DNA from: G963675935 sp963823895
Lineage (GTDB): Bacteria > Planctomycetota > Planctomycetia > Pirellulales > Thermoguttaceae
DNA: 64,000 bases
Assembly: GCA_963823895.1 (NCBI GenBank)
Contig: CAWGNG010000016.1
Coordinates: 124,001-188,000, forward strand
Direction of reading: 5' to 3'
Below the pieces are notes generated by a model. It was not told where the DNA came from and ran no database searches. It worked only from the letters and a program-made list of their open reading frames with translations. The translations under genes were made by a program, and so were the position numbers. Of this stretch, positions 42,388 through 52,087 are shown one piece after another (the first letter of the stretch is position 1; the number at the start of each line of letters is the position of its first letter).

Positions 42388-44978
42388 TTACTTCTTTTTC
42401 TTCGTCGCCGCGGCGGCTCGCTCGCGGGCCTTGGCCTCGGCCCTCGTTTCCGCGCCGCCCGAACCGGTGGGCGGCGTGGTTTTCGGCAAGAAACGGCGTT
42501 CGGCAAGACCCCAGAGACTCGATGCGATAAAGTAGATGCACAACCCGCTGGCGACCTTGTAGAACATTACGCCCATGAAGATCATCATGTACTTCATCAT
42601 CTTCTGCGTCATGGCCGCCTGCTCGTCGGCGGCGGGGGGCATAAACATCTTCTGCTGCACGATGAACAGCACGATGGTCAACAATGGAAGCAGATTGAAG
42701 TAGGGGCCCAGCGCAAACATGCTCCCGCCTTCGTTGAACCAAGGCGGCCACCCCCAGGCGTGCCAGTCGACCAGCATGTCGGGGCCGGCGAGGTTGGAAC
42801 ACCAGCGGATCGAATTGGTGAACAACGGCGCGTCGCGCAGTTCGATGGCGACCATCAGCGAGCGGTACAGCCCGATGAACACCGGCATCTGAATGAAGAT
42901 CGGCAGGCAGCCGGACAACGGATGGTAGTTGTGCTTGCGAAAGAGCTCCTGCTGGGCTTTGGCGCGGGCTTCGGTGTTGCCCTTGTGCTTCTCCTGAAGT
43001 TTTTTGAGTTCCGGCTGCAACATCTGCATCTTTTGCGCCCGGCGGCCTGCTTGAGGCTCAACGGAAACATGCAGCCGCGGACCAACACCGTCAACAGGAT
43101 GATCGCCAGTCCATAGTTGCCCACCACCGCGTAAAAGAAGTGCAGAATGTGCGTCAATGGCACCGCGACGAACTTATAGATCGGCCAGCCGAAGTAGATC
43201 AATTCGCCCAGGCCGTACGGTTCTACAATGGACTCCTTCTTCGGGCCGGCAAAAAAGGTAAACCGATGTGTGAGCATCTCGCCGGGCTTCAACTCCTTCA
43301 GGACGCTCACCAGCCGGCAGGACGTGTTCGTCATCTTCGGCTGTTTTGCGTCGACCTTGCCAACGTAGATCGGCATCAACTCCTCGAACCAAACCTCCTC
43401 CGGGTTCTTACGCTGGGGCATGAGGACCGCGGAGAAATACTGGGCATCGACGCCGATGAACGTCAGCATCCGCTCGGGCGACACGTTGCTTCCCCCCGGC
43501 AGTCCCTTGCCGCCGGCGATCGTGACGGCGTCCACCATTTCCGGCGTTTGCTCGTCCATCGAAATGATGAACTCGCGCAGCCCCATGCCGCCGCAGCGAG
43601 TCACTCGGCTGGCGTACCAGGCGCCTTCGGTGGGCAGGCCGTTCGGGCCGTCGAGGCGGTAGGCCACCTTGTGCGACTCGCCCGGGTCTTTGGCGACGTT
43701 GTGGATGGCGATCTCGAATTCCAGGTGATAACCCCGATAACTCTCGTCTTTCTGAGATTCCGCAGGCACCTTGGCCAGCCGATAGGTTTTGCTGATCTCC
43801 AGGTCCTTCTCCGGCAGCAAATAGCGGAACTTCGCGACGTTCTTATCGCCGGTCGGCACGATCTTCCAGTTGGCCGTGCGCAGGTTCACGCCCTCAAGCT
43901 CGAAGGACGGCGGCGGCTGGTCCTTCACGTCGACCCCCAAGCGCACCCGCGCGATAATCCTGTGAACGGCCTGGGCGGCAAGCCTCTCTTGGGCGGCGGC
44001 CAACGGCAACTGGCAGAACAGCGGTCCAGCCTTCTTGCCCCGCTTGTCGATCCACGCGGCCAGCACCTTCCGCACGTCATCCGGGATCGGGATCCATTGT
44101 TTCTCGTTGGCCGATTCGCCCGGTATGCGGATCTTGCCTTCACCTTCCTTGAGTTTGACATCCGCCTGATCCAGGTCCGCGATTTCCCGGTCACCCAACT
44201 TCAGATCGCTATAGAGGCGGAAGATTGCGACGTCTTGCAGCCATTGGGTCGATAGCTTGAGTCCGTCAAACGCGTCCAACGTCAACAGCATCGAAAACGG
44301 GTCGTCGTTCTCGGGCTTGATCACTTCCAGCGGGATGCGGGTGAGCCTCGCCGGCTTGGTCATCTGCTGGCCGCCGTGGGTAAAGACGATCTGCACGGTC
44401 TGGCGGGGCTTCGTGTTTTTCAACAGCGCTTCCAGCGACTCGGCGTCGGCGACGTCCTTGCCATCGAAGAGCTTGAGCACGTCGCCGGGCTGCAATCCGG
44501 CCTTGGCGGCGGGCGTGCCCGCTCCGACCGCTTGCACCAGGCAGCCCTTTCCCGGGCCGAGCGGATTCATCACCAGGTGGCCCAGATAGCCGTGGCGATG
44601 GTCGATGTCGCAATAGCGCGGGCTGTTCAGTTCGATCCGCGCCACGGCCGCCCCCTTGTTGGTCAAAGTGACCAACATGCGATAGGGATCGTCGGAATCG
44701 GCGGAGCCGAGCGTCACCCATTGCTCGGGCACGGCGGGCTGCGGCGCCGCCTGGATGACCGGGGCGGGTTTCTTCGGCTTCTCGAGTTTGACCGCCGGCT
44801 GGTTGGCCGCGGGCTTGGGCAGCTCTTTGTTCTTCTCCGCCGCCTTGCCGTCCGCCTTGTTTGCAACTTCTTTCTGCGCCGGCTGCGGCTGGGGCGGCAA
44901 CGGCCGCGGCGCCAGCGAGGAATAAAGCAGCAGAATGCCGGTCGAGAGGATGAGAAACAGTATGATACGGCGTTCCAT
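42388..44978 (-). CDS. yidC: Membrane protein insertase YidC with an embedded PDZ domain; apparent frameshift
   Basis: YidC inserts proteins into the inner membrane. ATG 44978 has a GCAGGAA ribosome-binding site. The N-terminal helix (RRIILFLILSTGILLLYSS) is followed by a Pro/Lys-rich linker and the periplasmic domain. Residues about 141-215 read as a PDZ domain (GKGCLVQAVGAGTPAAKAGL, QPGDVLKLFDG), which classical YidC proteins lack. The Oxa1 core begins IYKFVAVPLTHILHFFYAVV. Coding switches frame at 43035-43047 (PLSLKQAAG to AQKMQMLQPELKKLQEKHKG); one added base restores continuity. The rest carries PIFIQMPVFIGLYRSL and a basic C-terminus. Because YidC is normally essential, a sequence error is more likely than true inactivation. 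Confidence 0.88.
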
Positions 44979-45029
44979 TCACGTATTCCTGCGGCGCTGT
45001 GACAGAATAAGTTGATCCAATGTTGCCGG

Positions 45030-45197
45030 ACGGCGTTGGGGTGGCAGTTGAACTGCCGCCCCAACAGCGCTCCGTCCCAGTTTTACGCCGTTGGGGTGGC
45101 AGTTTAACTGCCACCCCAACAGCGACGGATTTGGAAATCCGTCTTACGTCCAAGGTTGCCCATTCGCTGGGGTGGCAGTTGAACTGCCACCCCAACA
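45030..45197. repeat. Three copies of the 'ggggtggcagttgaactgcc' palindrome
   Basis: Copies at 45036-45065, 45091-45120 and 45168-45196 share arms ttggggtggcagttgaactg / cagttcaactgccaccccaa, separated by unrelated spacers of 25-47 nt. The irregular spacing and palindromic units argue against a CRISPR array. Confidence 0.75.
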
Positions 45198-45226
45198 GCA
45201 AGGTTGCTCGCGGCGGCGCTGGCGGC

Positions 45227-45976
45227 TCATCGCCCGTCGCGAAGCCGGTCGCCGAGAAAATTGTCCAGATCGGGGATGTCGTAGATTTTCGAGATGGTCT
45301 TCTCGAACGGATACTCCACACGGCGAAACCGCACCAGATCGTCTTCCAAAATGACGTAGCAGGCGCGGGGATTGCCGTCACGGGGCTGCCCGACCGAACC
45401 GACGTTGATCATCGCCTTGCCGCGTTCGAGGTGATACTCGTTGTCCATCTCCTCGGGGCTGAAAAAATTGAAGCTCTCGGTAAACACTCCCGGCACGTGG
45501 GTATGGCCCTGAAAGACGTATTGCTGCACGAGCGCGAAGATCTTTTCCAGCTTTCGCTTGTTGTAGATGTCTTCGGGAAAGACGTATTCGTTCAAGGGGT
45601 TGCGGGCCGAGCCGTGTACGAACAGCAGGTTCTCCTCGCTGCGGCTCCGCGGCAGCTCGCCGAGAAAATCCCAACGCCGCTGCCGCTGGGCGGCGGTGCC
45701 TGGGCCCTCTTCCAATTGCGTTCGCGTCCAGAAGATCGCCCGCTCCGCGCCCGAATTAAAACCTTCCGGGTCGAACAGCGCCCCCTGATCGTGATTGCCC
45801 AGCAAGCAGACCGGGCACTTCATGATCTCATCGATCACTTCGCGCGGGTTGGGCCCGTAACCGACCAGATCGCCGAGACAGTAAATCTGGGTAACGCCCT
45901 GCTCCCGGATGTCGGCCAGCACCGCTTCGAGGGCCTCGATGTTGCTATGGATGTCGCTGATGAGGGCTCGTTTCAC
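45227..45976 (-). CDS. Metallophosphoesterase, YfcE/DiaA-like calcineurin fold
   Basis: 249 residues starting with GTG. Metal-binding motifs in order: ISDIHSN, LGDLVGYGPNP, LLGNHD, FVHGS, FQGHTHVPG and a C-terminal INVGSVGQPRDG. Such single-domain enzymes cleave phosphodiesters or phosphomonoesters with two metal ions; the substrate is unknown. It lies upstream of yidC on the same strand, with a repeat-filled gap between them. Confidence 0.88.
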   Translation of the reverse strand: MKRALISDIHSNIEALEAVLADIREQGVTQIYCLGDLVGYGPNPREVIDEIMKCPVCLLGNHDQGALFDPEGFNSGAERAIFWTRTQLEEGPGTAAQRQRRWDFLGELPRSRSEENLLFVHGSARNPLNEYVFPEDIYNKRKLEKIFALVQQYVFQGHTHVPGVFTESFNFFSPEEMDNEYHLERGKAMINVGSVGQPRDGNPRACYVILEDDLVRFRRVEYPFEKTISKIYDIPDLDNFLGDRLRDGR

Positions 45977-46280
45977 GCTCTTAAGCTTTCAGGCGTATCT
46001 CTTCACAACCTCGCAGTGCGCAAGGGGGGAAGGCTGATCGGGCGGACCGCGCTCAGGAATCCTAGAAAAACGTACTCTTCACGCTCCGCGTGAAGCCATC
46101 CGAGCTTCCCTGCCTCTCGCGGAGCGAGAGGAGTACATTGTCTCTCGCGGAGCGAGAGGAGTACATCGGCTAGCAACTCCCAAAACCACAGTCTATTGCG
46201 ACGCTTCTGACGGGTCAAGTGGGATGCCTCTTGTGGAAGAACGGCGAATCGGCCATGCTGGGCCGAAAAGGGACCGTGCT
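45977..46280. repeat. Intergenic region with three 'ctcgctccgcgag' palindromes
   Basis: This 304-base gap between divergent genes holds tcttcacgctccgcgtgaag (46077) and two copies of ctctcgcggagcgagaggag (46117, 46142). No gene is visible. Confidence 0.65.
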
Positions 46281-47126
46281 ATGCGCATTCTCGCCCTGGA
46301 AACCAGCGACAAAATCGGCAGCGTCGCTGCGATCGCCGACGGTAACCCCTTGGCGGAATTGATCTTAGACCGCAGGCAACGCAGCGCGCAGTCGCTCCTG
46401 CCGGCCGTCGACTCCTTGCTGAAGCAAGTCGGCTGGCGACCGGCCGACGTGCAGTTGGTCGGCGTCTCCATCGGGTCGGGCTCGTTCACAGGGCTGCGGG
46501 TCGGCGTAACCGCCGCCAAAGTCTTCGCCTACGCGGTGGGGGCCGAGGTCCTCGGCGTCAACACCTCGGAGGCCATCGCCGCCAACTGCGCCGACACGTC
46601 GTGCAACGAAGTGTCAGTCGTTATCGACGCCCAACGCGGCGAGCTCGTCGTGCAGTCGTTCGTTCGTCAGGCCGACGGCGCGTTCGCGCCCGCGGGCGCA
46701 GAGGAACTTCTCGACGCCGACGTTTGGCTGGCTCGACTGGAAGCAGTGGGCAGTGGGCAGTGGGCAGTGGGCAGTGGGCAGTGGGAGGTGGGCAGTCGGC
46801 AGTCGGCAGTGGGCAGTGGGCGGAATGAGTCCTCAGCCTCCAATCCCCAATCCCTAGTCCCTAATCCCTCTGTTGTGACCGGCCCCGGCCTCGTCCGCCT
46901 GCGCGATCGCCTGCCTTCCTGCGTTGCGGCACTGGACGAAGGCCTCTGGCGGCCGCGCGCCGCGGTCGTCGGGCGGCTGGCGGCTCGATATTATGCCCAG
47001 GGGCGACGCGACGATCTCTGGAAACTTGTCCCCCATTACTATCGCCGCAGCGCGGCCGAAGAAAAATGGGACGCCGGGGGACTATCCCAATTTTCGCCTC
47101 AGCGAAAATGGGACTGTCCCCCTTAG
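46281..47126 (+). CDS. tsaB: tRNA threonylcarbamoyladenosine biosynthesis protein TsaB
   Basis: TsaB is the scaffold that lets TsaD transfer threonylcarbamoyl to A37 of tRNA. The start is ATG 46281 (MRILALETSDKIGSVA). The RRQRSAQSLLPAVDSLL helix, GVSIGSGSFTGLRVGV and GVNTSEAIA are family hallmarks. Two translated repeats lengthen it: residues about 155-198 (AVGSGQWAVGSGQW, then NPQSLVPNPS) lie between the two lobes, and the C-terminus is DAGGLSQFSPQRKWDCPP from a palindromic repeat. The remaining sequence is normal and in frame. Confidence 0.9.
   Translation: MRILALETSDKIGSVAAIADGNPLAELILDRRQRSAQSLLPAVDSLLKQVGWRPADVQLVGVSIGSGSFTGLRVGVTAAKVFAYAVGAEVLGVNTSEAIAANCADTSCNEVSVVIDAQRGELVVQSFVRQADGAFAPAGAEELLDADVWLARLEAVGSGQWAVGSGQWEVGSRQSAVGSGRNESSASNPQSLVPNPSVVTGPGLVRLRDRLPSCVAALDEGLWRPRAAVVGRLAARYYAQGRRDDLWKLVPHYYRRSAAEEKWDAGGLSQFSPQRKWDCPP
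46743..46874. repeat. 'gcagtgggcagtgg' tandem and C-rich repeat inside tsaB
   Basis: At least five units of about 7 bases (gtgggca) are followed by a ccaatccccaatccctagtc run. The frame is preserved through about 44 codons. Confidence 0.75.
47076..47122. repeat. Palindromic repeat at the 3' end of tsaB
   Basis: Arms gggggactatcccaattttcg and cgaaaatgggactgtccccc form the last codons of tsaB. Same family as 7091, 11107 and 13667. Confidence 0.7.
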
Positions 47127-47159
47127 CGTCGCCCCTTAGCGTCGCAAGGGCGCAAGCCA

Positions 47160-48594
47160 ATGACGAACACCCAAATCCACGAATCGCTCTCGCGCCGACC
47201 AGGAGAAACGCTGGGTGGCCATGTCGTCGTTGGCCGCGGCCTTCTTGCTCACCGGCACGAAGTTGAGCATCGGCATCTGGACCCACAGCTTGGGCCTTCT
47301 CTCCGAGGCCCTGCACTCCGGCCTCGATCTGGTGGCCGCCGCCGTGACGCTTTGGGCCGTGCGCGTCTCCGGCCGCCCCGCCGACCGCGAGCACACCTAC
47401 GGCCACGGCAAGGTCGAAAACCTCTCGGCCCTGTTCGAGACCGTCCTGCTGCTGGCCACTTGCATCTGGATCATAAAAGAGGCGGCCTCGCGGCTGTTCT
47501 TCGCCGCCGCCGTCGAAGTCAAGGCGAATCCCTGGGCGTTCTCGGTCGTGATCCTCTCGATCGTCGTCGATCTGTCCCGTTCGCGTGCGCTGAAAAAGGC
47601 CGCCGACAAGTTCTCCAGCCAGGCGTTGGAGGCCGACGCGCTGCATTTCTCCACCGACATCTGGTCGTCTTTGGTCGTGCTGTTTGGCCTCTGCGGCGTT
47701 CGCCTGGGTGAGATGTTTGGCGTCGGCTGGCTCAAGCAGGCCGACGCGGTCGCGGCCCTCGGCGTGGCGGCGATCGTCATCTGGCTGAGCATGAAGCTCG
47801 GCAAGAAGTCGGTCGACGATCTGCTGGACAGCGTGCCCGCGAAATTGCAGGAGCAGGTTTTTGCCGCCGCCCGGCAGGTCCCCGGCGTCGAAGACGTTAC
47901 TCGCTTGCGGGTGCGCCGCAGTGGGCCGAAGATTTTTGCCGACGTGACGCTCACCGTCGGCCGCGGCGCGGCGTTCGAGCGGGCGCACGACATCGCCCAC
48001 GAGGTTGAGACCGCGGTGGCCGTCGTGCTGCCGAACGCCGACGTCGTGGTCCACGTCGAGCCCGCCATCTCCGCCGAGGAGGATGTCACCACGGTCGTCC
48101 GCCTGCTCGCCGCCCGTCACGGCCTCGGCGCCCACGGCATTCGCATCTACGAAGAGAACCAGCAACGCTGGCTGGAGTTGCACCTGGAGGTTAGCGAGTC
48201 GCTCTTGCTGGACGAAGCCCATCGGCAGGCGACGGACTTCGAGCGGGCGTTGCGCAGGAGCCTTCCCGGCGTCACGCGGATCATCACCCACATCGAGCCC
48301 ACCGGCGACGCCGTCGCCACGATTCGCGGCCAACGTGCCGGCCAGTCGGAAGTGCAAAAGGCGATCGCCGATTTCTTGCGCGACTATCCGCTGCCGGTCA
48401 AGCCCCACGACATCCAGGTACAACACGTCGGCGGCGAGTTGGCCGTCTCCTTCCACTGCATCTTGGACGCCTCGACGGCGATCACCGCCGCCCACGACTT
48501 GACCGTGCGGTTGGAAGAATATCTCCGCGCCCATCTCCCGGGTTTGGGCCGCGTGGCGATTCACGTCGAGCCGAACAAGGAGAAAACGGGATAG
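47160..48594 (+). CDS. Cation diffusion facilitator transporter with extended C-terminus; probable +1 frameshift near the start
   Basis: A metal (Zn/Fe/Mn type) antiporter of the inner membrane. Transmembrane helices include WVAMSSLAAAFLLTGTKLSI and FETVLLLATCIWIIKEA. The metal-binding HxxxD motifs are LSEALHSGLD and ADALHFSTD. The C-terminal region has more than one ZT-dimer-like cytoplasmic module (459 residues against about 300 usual). Upstream, ATG 47160 opens MTNTQIHESLSRRPG in another frame that would join EKRWVAMSS if one G of 47202-47203 were removed. Otherwise GTG 47215 starts the protein without this N-terminus. Confidence 0.85.
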
Positions 48595-49044
48595 ATCGGC
48601 AAGAATGGACTGGCGACGAGATGGCCGGCAACGCGGCGGGATGTTGGCACGGCAGCGCTAACTTGCGGTGCCGAGAGGATTTCACCACGGAGACACGGAG
48701 AACAGACAGAAACACGGCAGAAACACGGCAGAACCCAGCATGGCCACCCAATTGCAATCGCAGATCCTCCGCAACGCCTTCTCGTCGCACAACATTGACT
48801 GAAAGACATAGCCGTAACCCAATGACATTCTTGTCTTTATACTCCGCGAACTCCGTGCCTCCGTGGTTCTTTATTTAGCGCTGTAGTGTTAGCGCAGGTT
48901 GACTTCGGTTTTTCGAGACGCCGATTATTGTTGCCGCGCAAAGCTTAATGCCATATAATCCGTTGCTGGCCAGACTTGTACTGGTTCCCGCCCTAAGTTC
49001 CTTCCTGGATAAACGCCGTTTCTGCGACGACGAGGAGTCGAATC
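48595..49044. repeat. Intergenic region with 'ccacggagacacggag' repeats
   Basis: This 450-base gap holds ttcaccacggagacacggag (48682-48701) and an inverted relative (ctccgtgcctccgtggttct, 48855-48874), with cagaaacacggcagaaacac tandems between. No gene is recognised. GAGGAG at about 49030 is the ribosome-binding site of the next gene. Confidence 0.6.
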
Positions 49045-52026
49045 ATGATGTGTCTCCGCTGCAATTGTGCCAAGTTGGCGATCGTTGCACTCTCGGTTTT
49101 TCTCTCGACGTTTGGCCGCGTCGATGGGAGCGCGTCGGCGGAGGACGCACGTATCGAGCACGCGCGAGAATTGCTCCGTCAAGTGCCCGCCGACAAACAG
49201 CCGGACCTCAAGGTCGACGCTTCGTTGAACAACCCGGAAGCCTTTTCCATTCAGACGGAGGGAGCCAAGACGCAAATTGTCGGCGGTGGAGCGGCGGGAG
49301 TGCTTTACGGCGTGGACCAGTGGCTCTCCCAGCCGGATGCTGCGACCTCGGGCGTGGAGAAGCCGGATTTCGAGATTCGCGGAACGGCGCTGTTCTTAAT
49401 GAAGGATGGATCGTACGACTACCAACTGACGCCGCGGGAATTCCCCTGGTTTTACGACCGCCCACTCCTGACCCAGTATCTCGATTGCCTGCAAGCCAAC
49501 CGCTTCAACACGATCTTCCTCTGGAGCGGCCACCTCTTTCCCAGCATCGTGTCGATGCCCGAGTATCCCGACGCCACCGACCTGAAGCCCGAGGAGTTGG
49601 CCCGCAACCAGCAACAGTTCCGCTGGTTTACCGACGAGTGCGCCAAGCGGAACATCCGCGTGTTGATGCACTTCTACCAAATCAATCTTCCCAGGGCTTT
49701 GGCCCAATCGCGGAAGATCCCGATGCACTATAGCAAGCCGAACGAGTTTGTGAAGAAGTACGTTCGCTATGCCCTCGGCCGGTTCCTGGCGGAATTCCAT
49801 GCGGTGGGGCTTTACGTCTGTCCCGGCGAGGCATTGAATCAGCAGTATACGGCGGAGTGGATTCACGACGTGATTTTGGCGGCCGCCAAAGAGAGTAAAC
49901 TGAATCCTACGATCGTCGTCCGCGTCTGGGGACTCGATCCCGACGGATTCAAGAAGTTGTGCGTGCCCGCCTATGAGAATCTTTATACCGAGTTGAAGCA
50001 CAACGTGGAGATGGTCGTCAGTCCCGTGCCGGACCGTCGCCATGCGCAATGGCGGAACGTGGCGAAGAAGCACATCGTCAATCTGCACGAAGTGGCCGAC
50101 TTGAAGCCGTTCCGCTGGGGCAGCCCGATGTTCATCCATGAAATGGCCAACGAGTGGAAGAAAGCGGGCCTCGACGGGGCCGAATGCTACGGCATGATCA
50201 GTTGGCGCTGGCCGTACAGCCTCGACAAGCTCGAACCGCGGCAGACCTCCTTCTGGCCGAAAGGCAAGAAGCTGCTCTCCTTCCAACGCGATGCCGTTTG
50301 GTTCGAGGCGCTCGGCCGGTATCTCTGGAAGATCGATCGGCCGCTGCGCGAGGAGATGGCCTATTGGGCGGGACGATTCGCCAAACGCTTCGGAAACGAG
50401 ACCGCCGGCCAACAGATGCTCGAATGGTACGTCGTTACCGGGCCGATTCTGCCGGGTCTTCAGAACCTAACGCACGTCCATAACATGAACTTCTTCCCGA
50501 CGGCGGTCGGCAAAGAGCAGATGGTCGATGCGATTCTCGACACCGCCGCTTGCACCCGCGATTATCCGTCGCAGCCCGTCGATGCCTTCTTCTTCAATCG
50601 TTACAAGCAGAAGTACGCGATGCCGGAATTGACCGATCGAATCACGACGCCCGTCGCCGCCTACGCCGACAAGCTCGCGGCGGGCCAAACCGTCAGCGGC
50701 GTGATGACTCCCGACAAAGTCGCGGACCTGCTGGTGGAAATGGCCGAAGAAGGCTGCCGCCTGGCCGAGTCTGTCCACAAGACCGCCACCGCCAACCAGG
50801 AGGAGGCGGCGCGGTTCGTGACCGACAGCCAGGCGCTGGCTTACGTCGCCCAGGCGTGGCGCGAAAAAGTGTACGCGGCCATCGCCAAGCGATGTTACCA
50901 GGACAGCAAAGACGAGAAGTATGCGCAGGCCTTGCGCGATCATCTCCAGCGGTCGATCGAAGTCTACGAGAAACTGGTCGCCCTGACCGATCGCACGTAC
51001 GTCAACGCCACCGACATGGTGATGTGGCTCAATTGGCACGAAGGGCTCAAGGCCTTCAAGAAAGACCTGGAGAACCAGACGAAGTTCCTCAATTACCGAA
51101 AAATGCGTTGGACGCCGGGCACGCCCGAACGGACCGTCGCCTGGCAGAACGACGTCCGCGCGAAGCTCTTCAAGCTGCTGAAGATGGACGATCTGGTTGC
51201 GAAGGCGAAGCAGATCCCCTTCGACGCCAAAGAGGTCGGGACGTGGGAGATGCCGGGGTTCACCGTCAAGGAGATGACGATCCAGTCCACCCCCGGGCGG
51301 AGAATGGAGATTGTGCTGACGACGCCGAAGAAGAGCGAGGGGGCGCTGCCCGCCGTGGTGTGCATCGGCGGACACGGTTCCAACCAGCTTAGTCCCTACA
51401 CCGCCGGCAAAGCCTTCGGTCCGCATCCCGCGGATAGTTCGGACGGCAGCCCCATTTACAAGGGCTTCGGCTCGCAGTTGGCCAAGAGTTACGTCACCAT
51501 TTCGACGTTGGTCAGCCAGCACAACGTCTACCAGAACGGCCGCACGCTGATGGGCGAACGGCTCTGGGATCTGATGCGCTGCGTCGGCTATCTGGAATCG
51601 TTGCCGACCGTCGACAAAACCCGCATCGGTTGCGGCGGGCTTTCGCTCGGCGGCGAAATGGCGATGTGGCTGGCGGCGATGGACACCCGCATCGCGGCCG
51701 CCGACAGTTGCGGCTGGTTGACCACGATGGACCAACTCGAATCCAATCACTGTCTCTGCTGGAAGTTCGCCGGCCTGCGCGAGCTCGTGGACTGGGCCGA
51801 CGTCTTCGCGCTGATCGCCGCGCGGCCACTCGAATGCCAGAACGGACGCAAGGAGAGTCCGTTGGCTTTCCATCCCGCGCTTGCAAAGAAAGTAATGGCG
51901 GAGATACGCCCGGTGTATGCGGCTTTCGGCAAGTCGAACAACGTCGCCTTGGACATTCACGATGGCGCGCACGAAGTCGATCTGCCCGCAATTCTAAAGT
52001 TCTTCGACGAGCATCTGAAACGCTAG
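49045..52026 (+). CDS. Secreted fusion of a glycoside-hydrolase-like domain and an alpha/beta-hydrolase (esterase)
   Basis: 993 residues starting at ATG 49045 with GAGGAG upstream and a signal peptide (KLAIVALSVFLSTFGRVDGSA). Residues of about 30-110 resemble the small N-terminal domain of GH67/GH20 enzymes (TQIVGGGAAGVLYGVDQWL). A barrel-like domain follows (FEIRGTALFLM, NRFNTIFLWSGHLFP, GLYVCPGEALNQQY). From about 730 the sequence is an acetyl-xylan-esterase/dienelactone-hydrolase-like fold with CIGGHGSNQLS, nucleophile GLSLGGEMAMW, and His in IHDGAHEVDLP. The combination suggests removal of side groups from plant polysaccharide, but the substrates and the exact glycosidase family are inferred. 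Confidence 0.7.
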   Translation: MMCLRCNCAKLAIVALSVFLSTFGRVDGSASAEDARIEHARELLRQVPADKQPDLKVDASLNNPEAFSIQTEGAKTQIVGGGAAGVLYGVDQWLSQPDAATSGVEKPDFEIRGTALFLMKDGSYDYQLTPREFPWFYDRPLLTQYLDCLQANRFNTIFLWSGHLFPSIVSMPEYPDATDLKPEELARNQQQFRWFTDECAKRNIRVLMHFYQINLPRALAQSRKIPMHYSKPNEFVKKYVRYALGRFLAEFHAVGLYVCPGEALNQQYTAEWIHDVILAAAKESKLNPTIVVRVWGLDPDGFKKLCVPAYENLYTELKHNVEMVVSPVPDRRHAQWRNVAKKHIVNLHEVADLKPFRWGSPMFIHEMANEWKKAGLDGAECYGMISWRWPYSLDKLEPRQTSFWPKGKKLLSFQRDAVWFEALGRYLWKIDRPLREEMAYWAGRFAKRFGNETAGQQMLEWYVVTGPILPGLQNLTHVHNMNFFPTAVGKEQMVDAILDTAACTRDYPSQPVDAFFFNRYKQKYAMPELTDRITTPVAAYADKLAAGQTVSGVMTPDKVADLLVEMAEEGCRLAESVHKTATANQEEAARFVTDSQALAYVAQAWREKVYAAIAKRCYQDSKDEKYAQALRDHLQRSIEVYEKLVALTDRTYVNATDMVMWLNWHEGLKAFKKDLENQTKFLNYRKMRWTPGTPERTVAWQNDVRAKLFKLLKMDDLVAKAKQIPFDAKEVGTWEMPGFTVKEMTIQSTPGRRMEIVLTTPKKSEGALPAVVCIGGHGSNQLSPYTAGKAFGPHPADSSDGSPIYKGFGSQLAKSYVTISTLVSQHNVYQNGRTLMGERLWDLMRCVGYLESLPTVDKTRIGCGGLSLGGEMAMWLAAMDTRIAAADSCGWLTTMDQLESNHCLCWKFAGLRELVDWADVFALIAARPLECQNGRKESPLAFHPALAKKVMAEIRPVYAAFGKSNNVALDIHDGAHEVDLPAILKFFDEHLKR

Positions 52027-52087
52027 AGACAGGCGAGCCGATGTTGCGGAGCGAGGCTTGGTGTAGTGTCTCGCAAATAACATCCTG

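Noticed and set aside
43035..43047. Programmed -1 frameshift in yidC
   Set aside because: No slippery heptamer compatible with the frame change and no conserved downstream structure noticed; a missing base is simpler.
45036..45196. CRISPR array
   Set aside because: Three repeats with irregular spacers of 25-47 nt, each unit a full palindrome, and the same unit found singly elsewhere; no cas genes.
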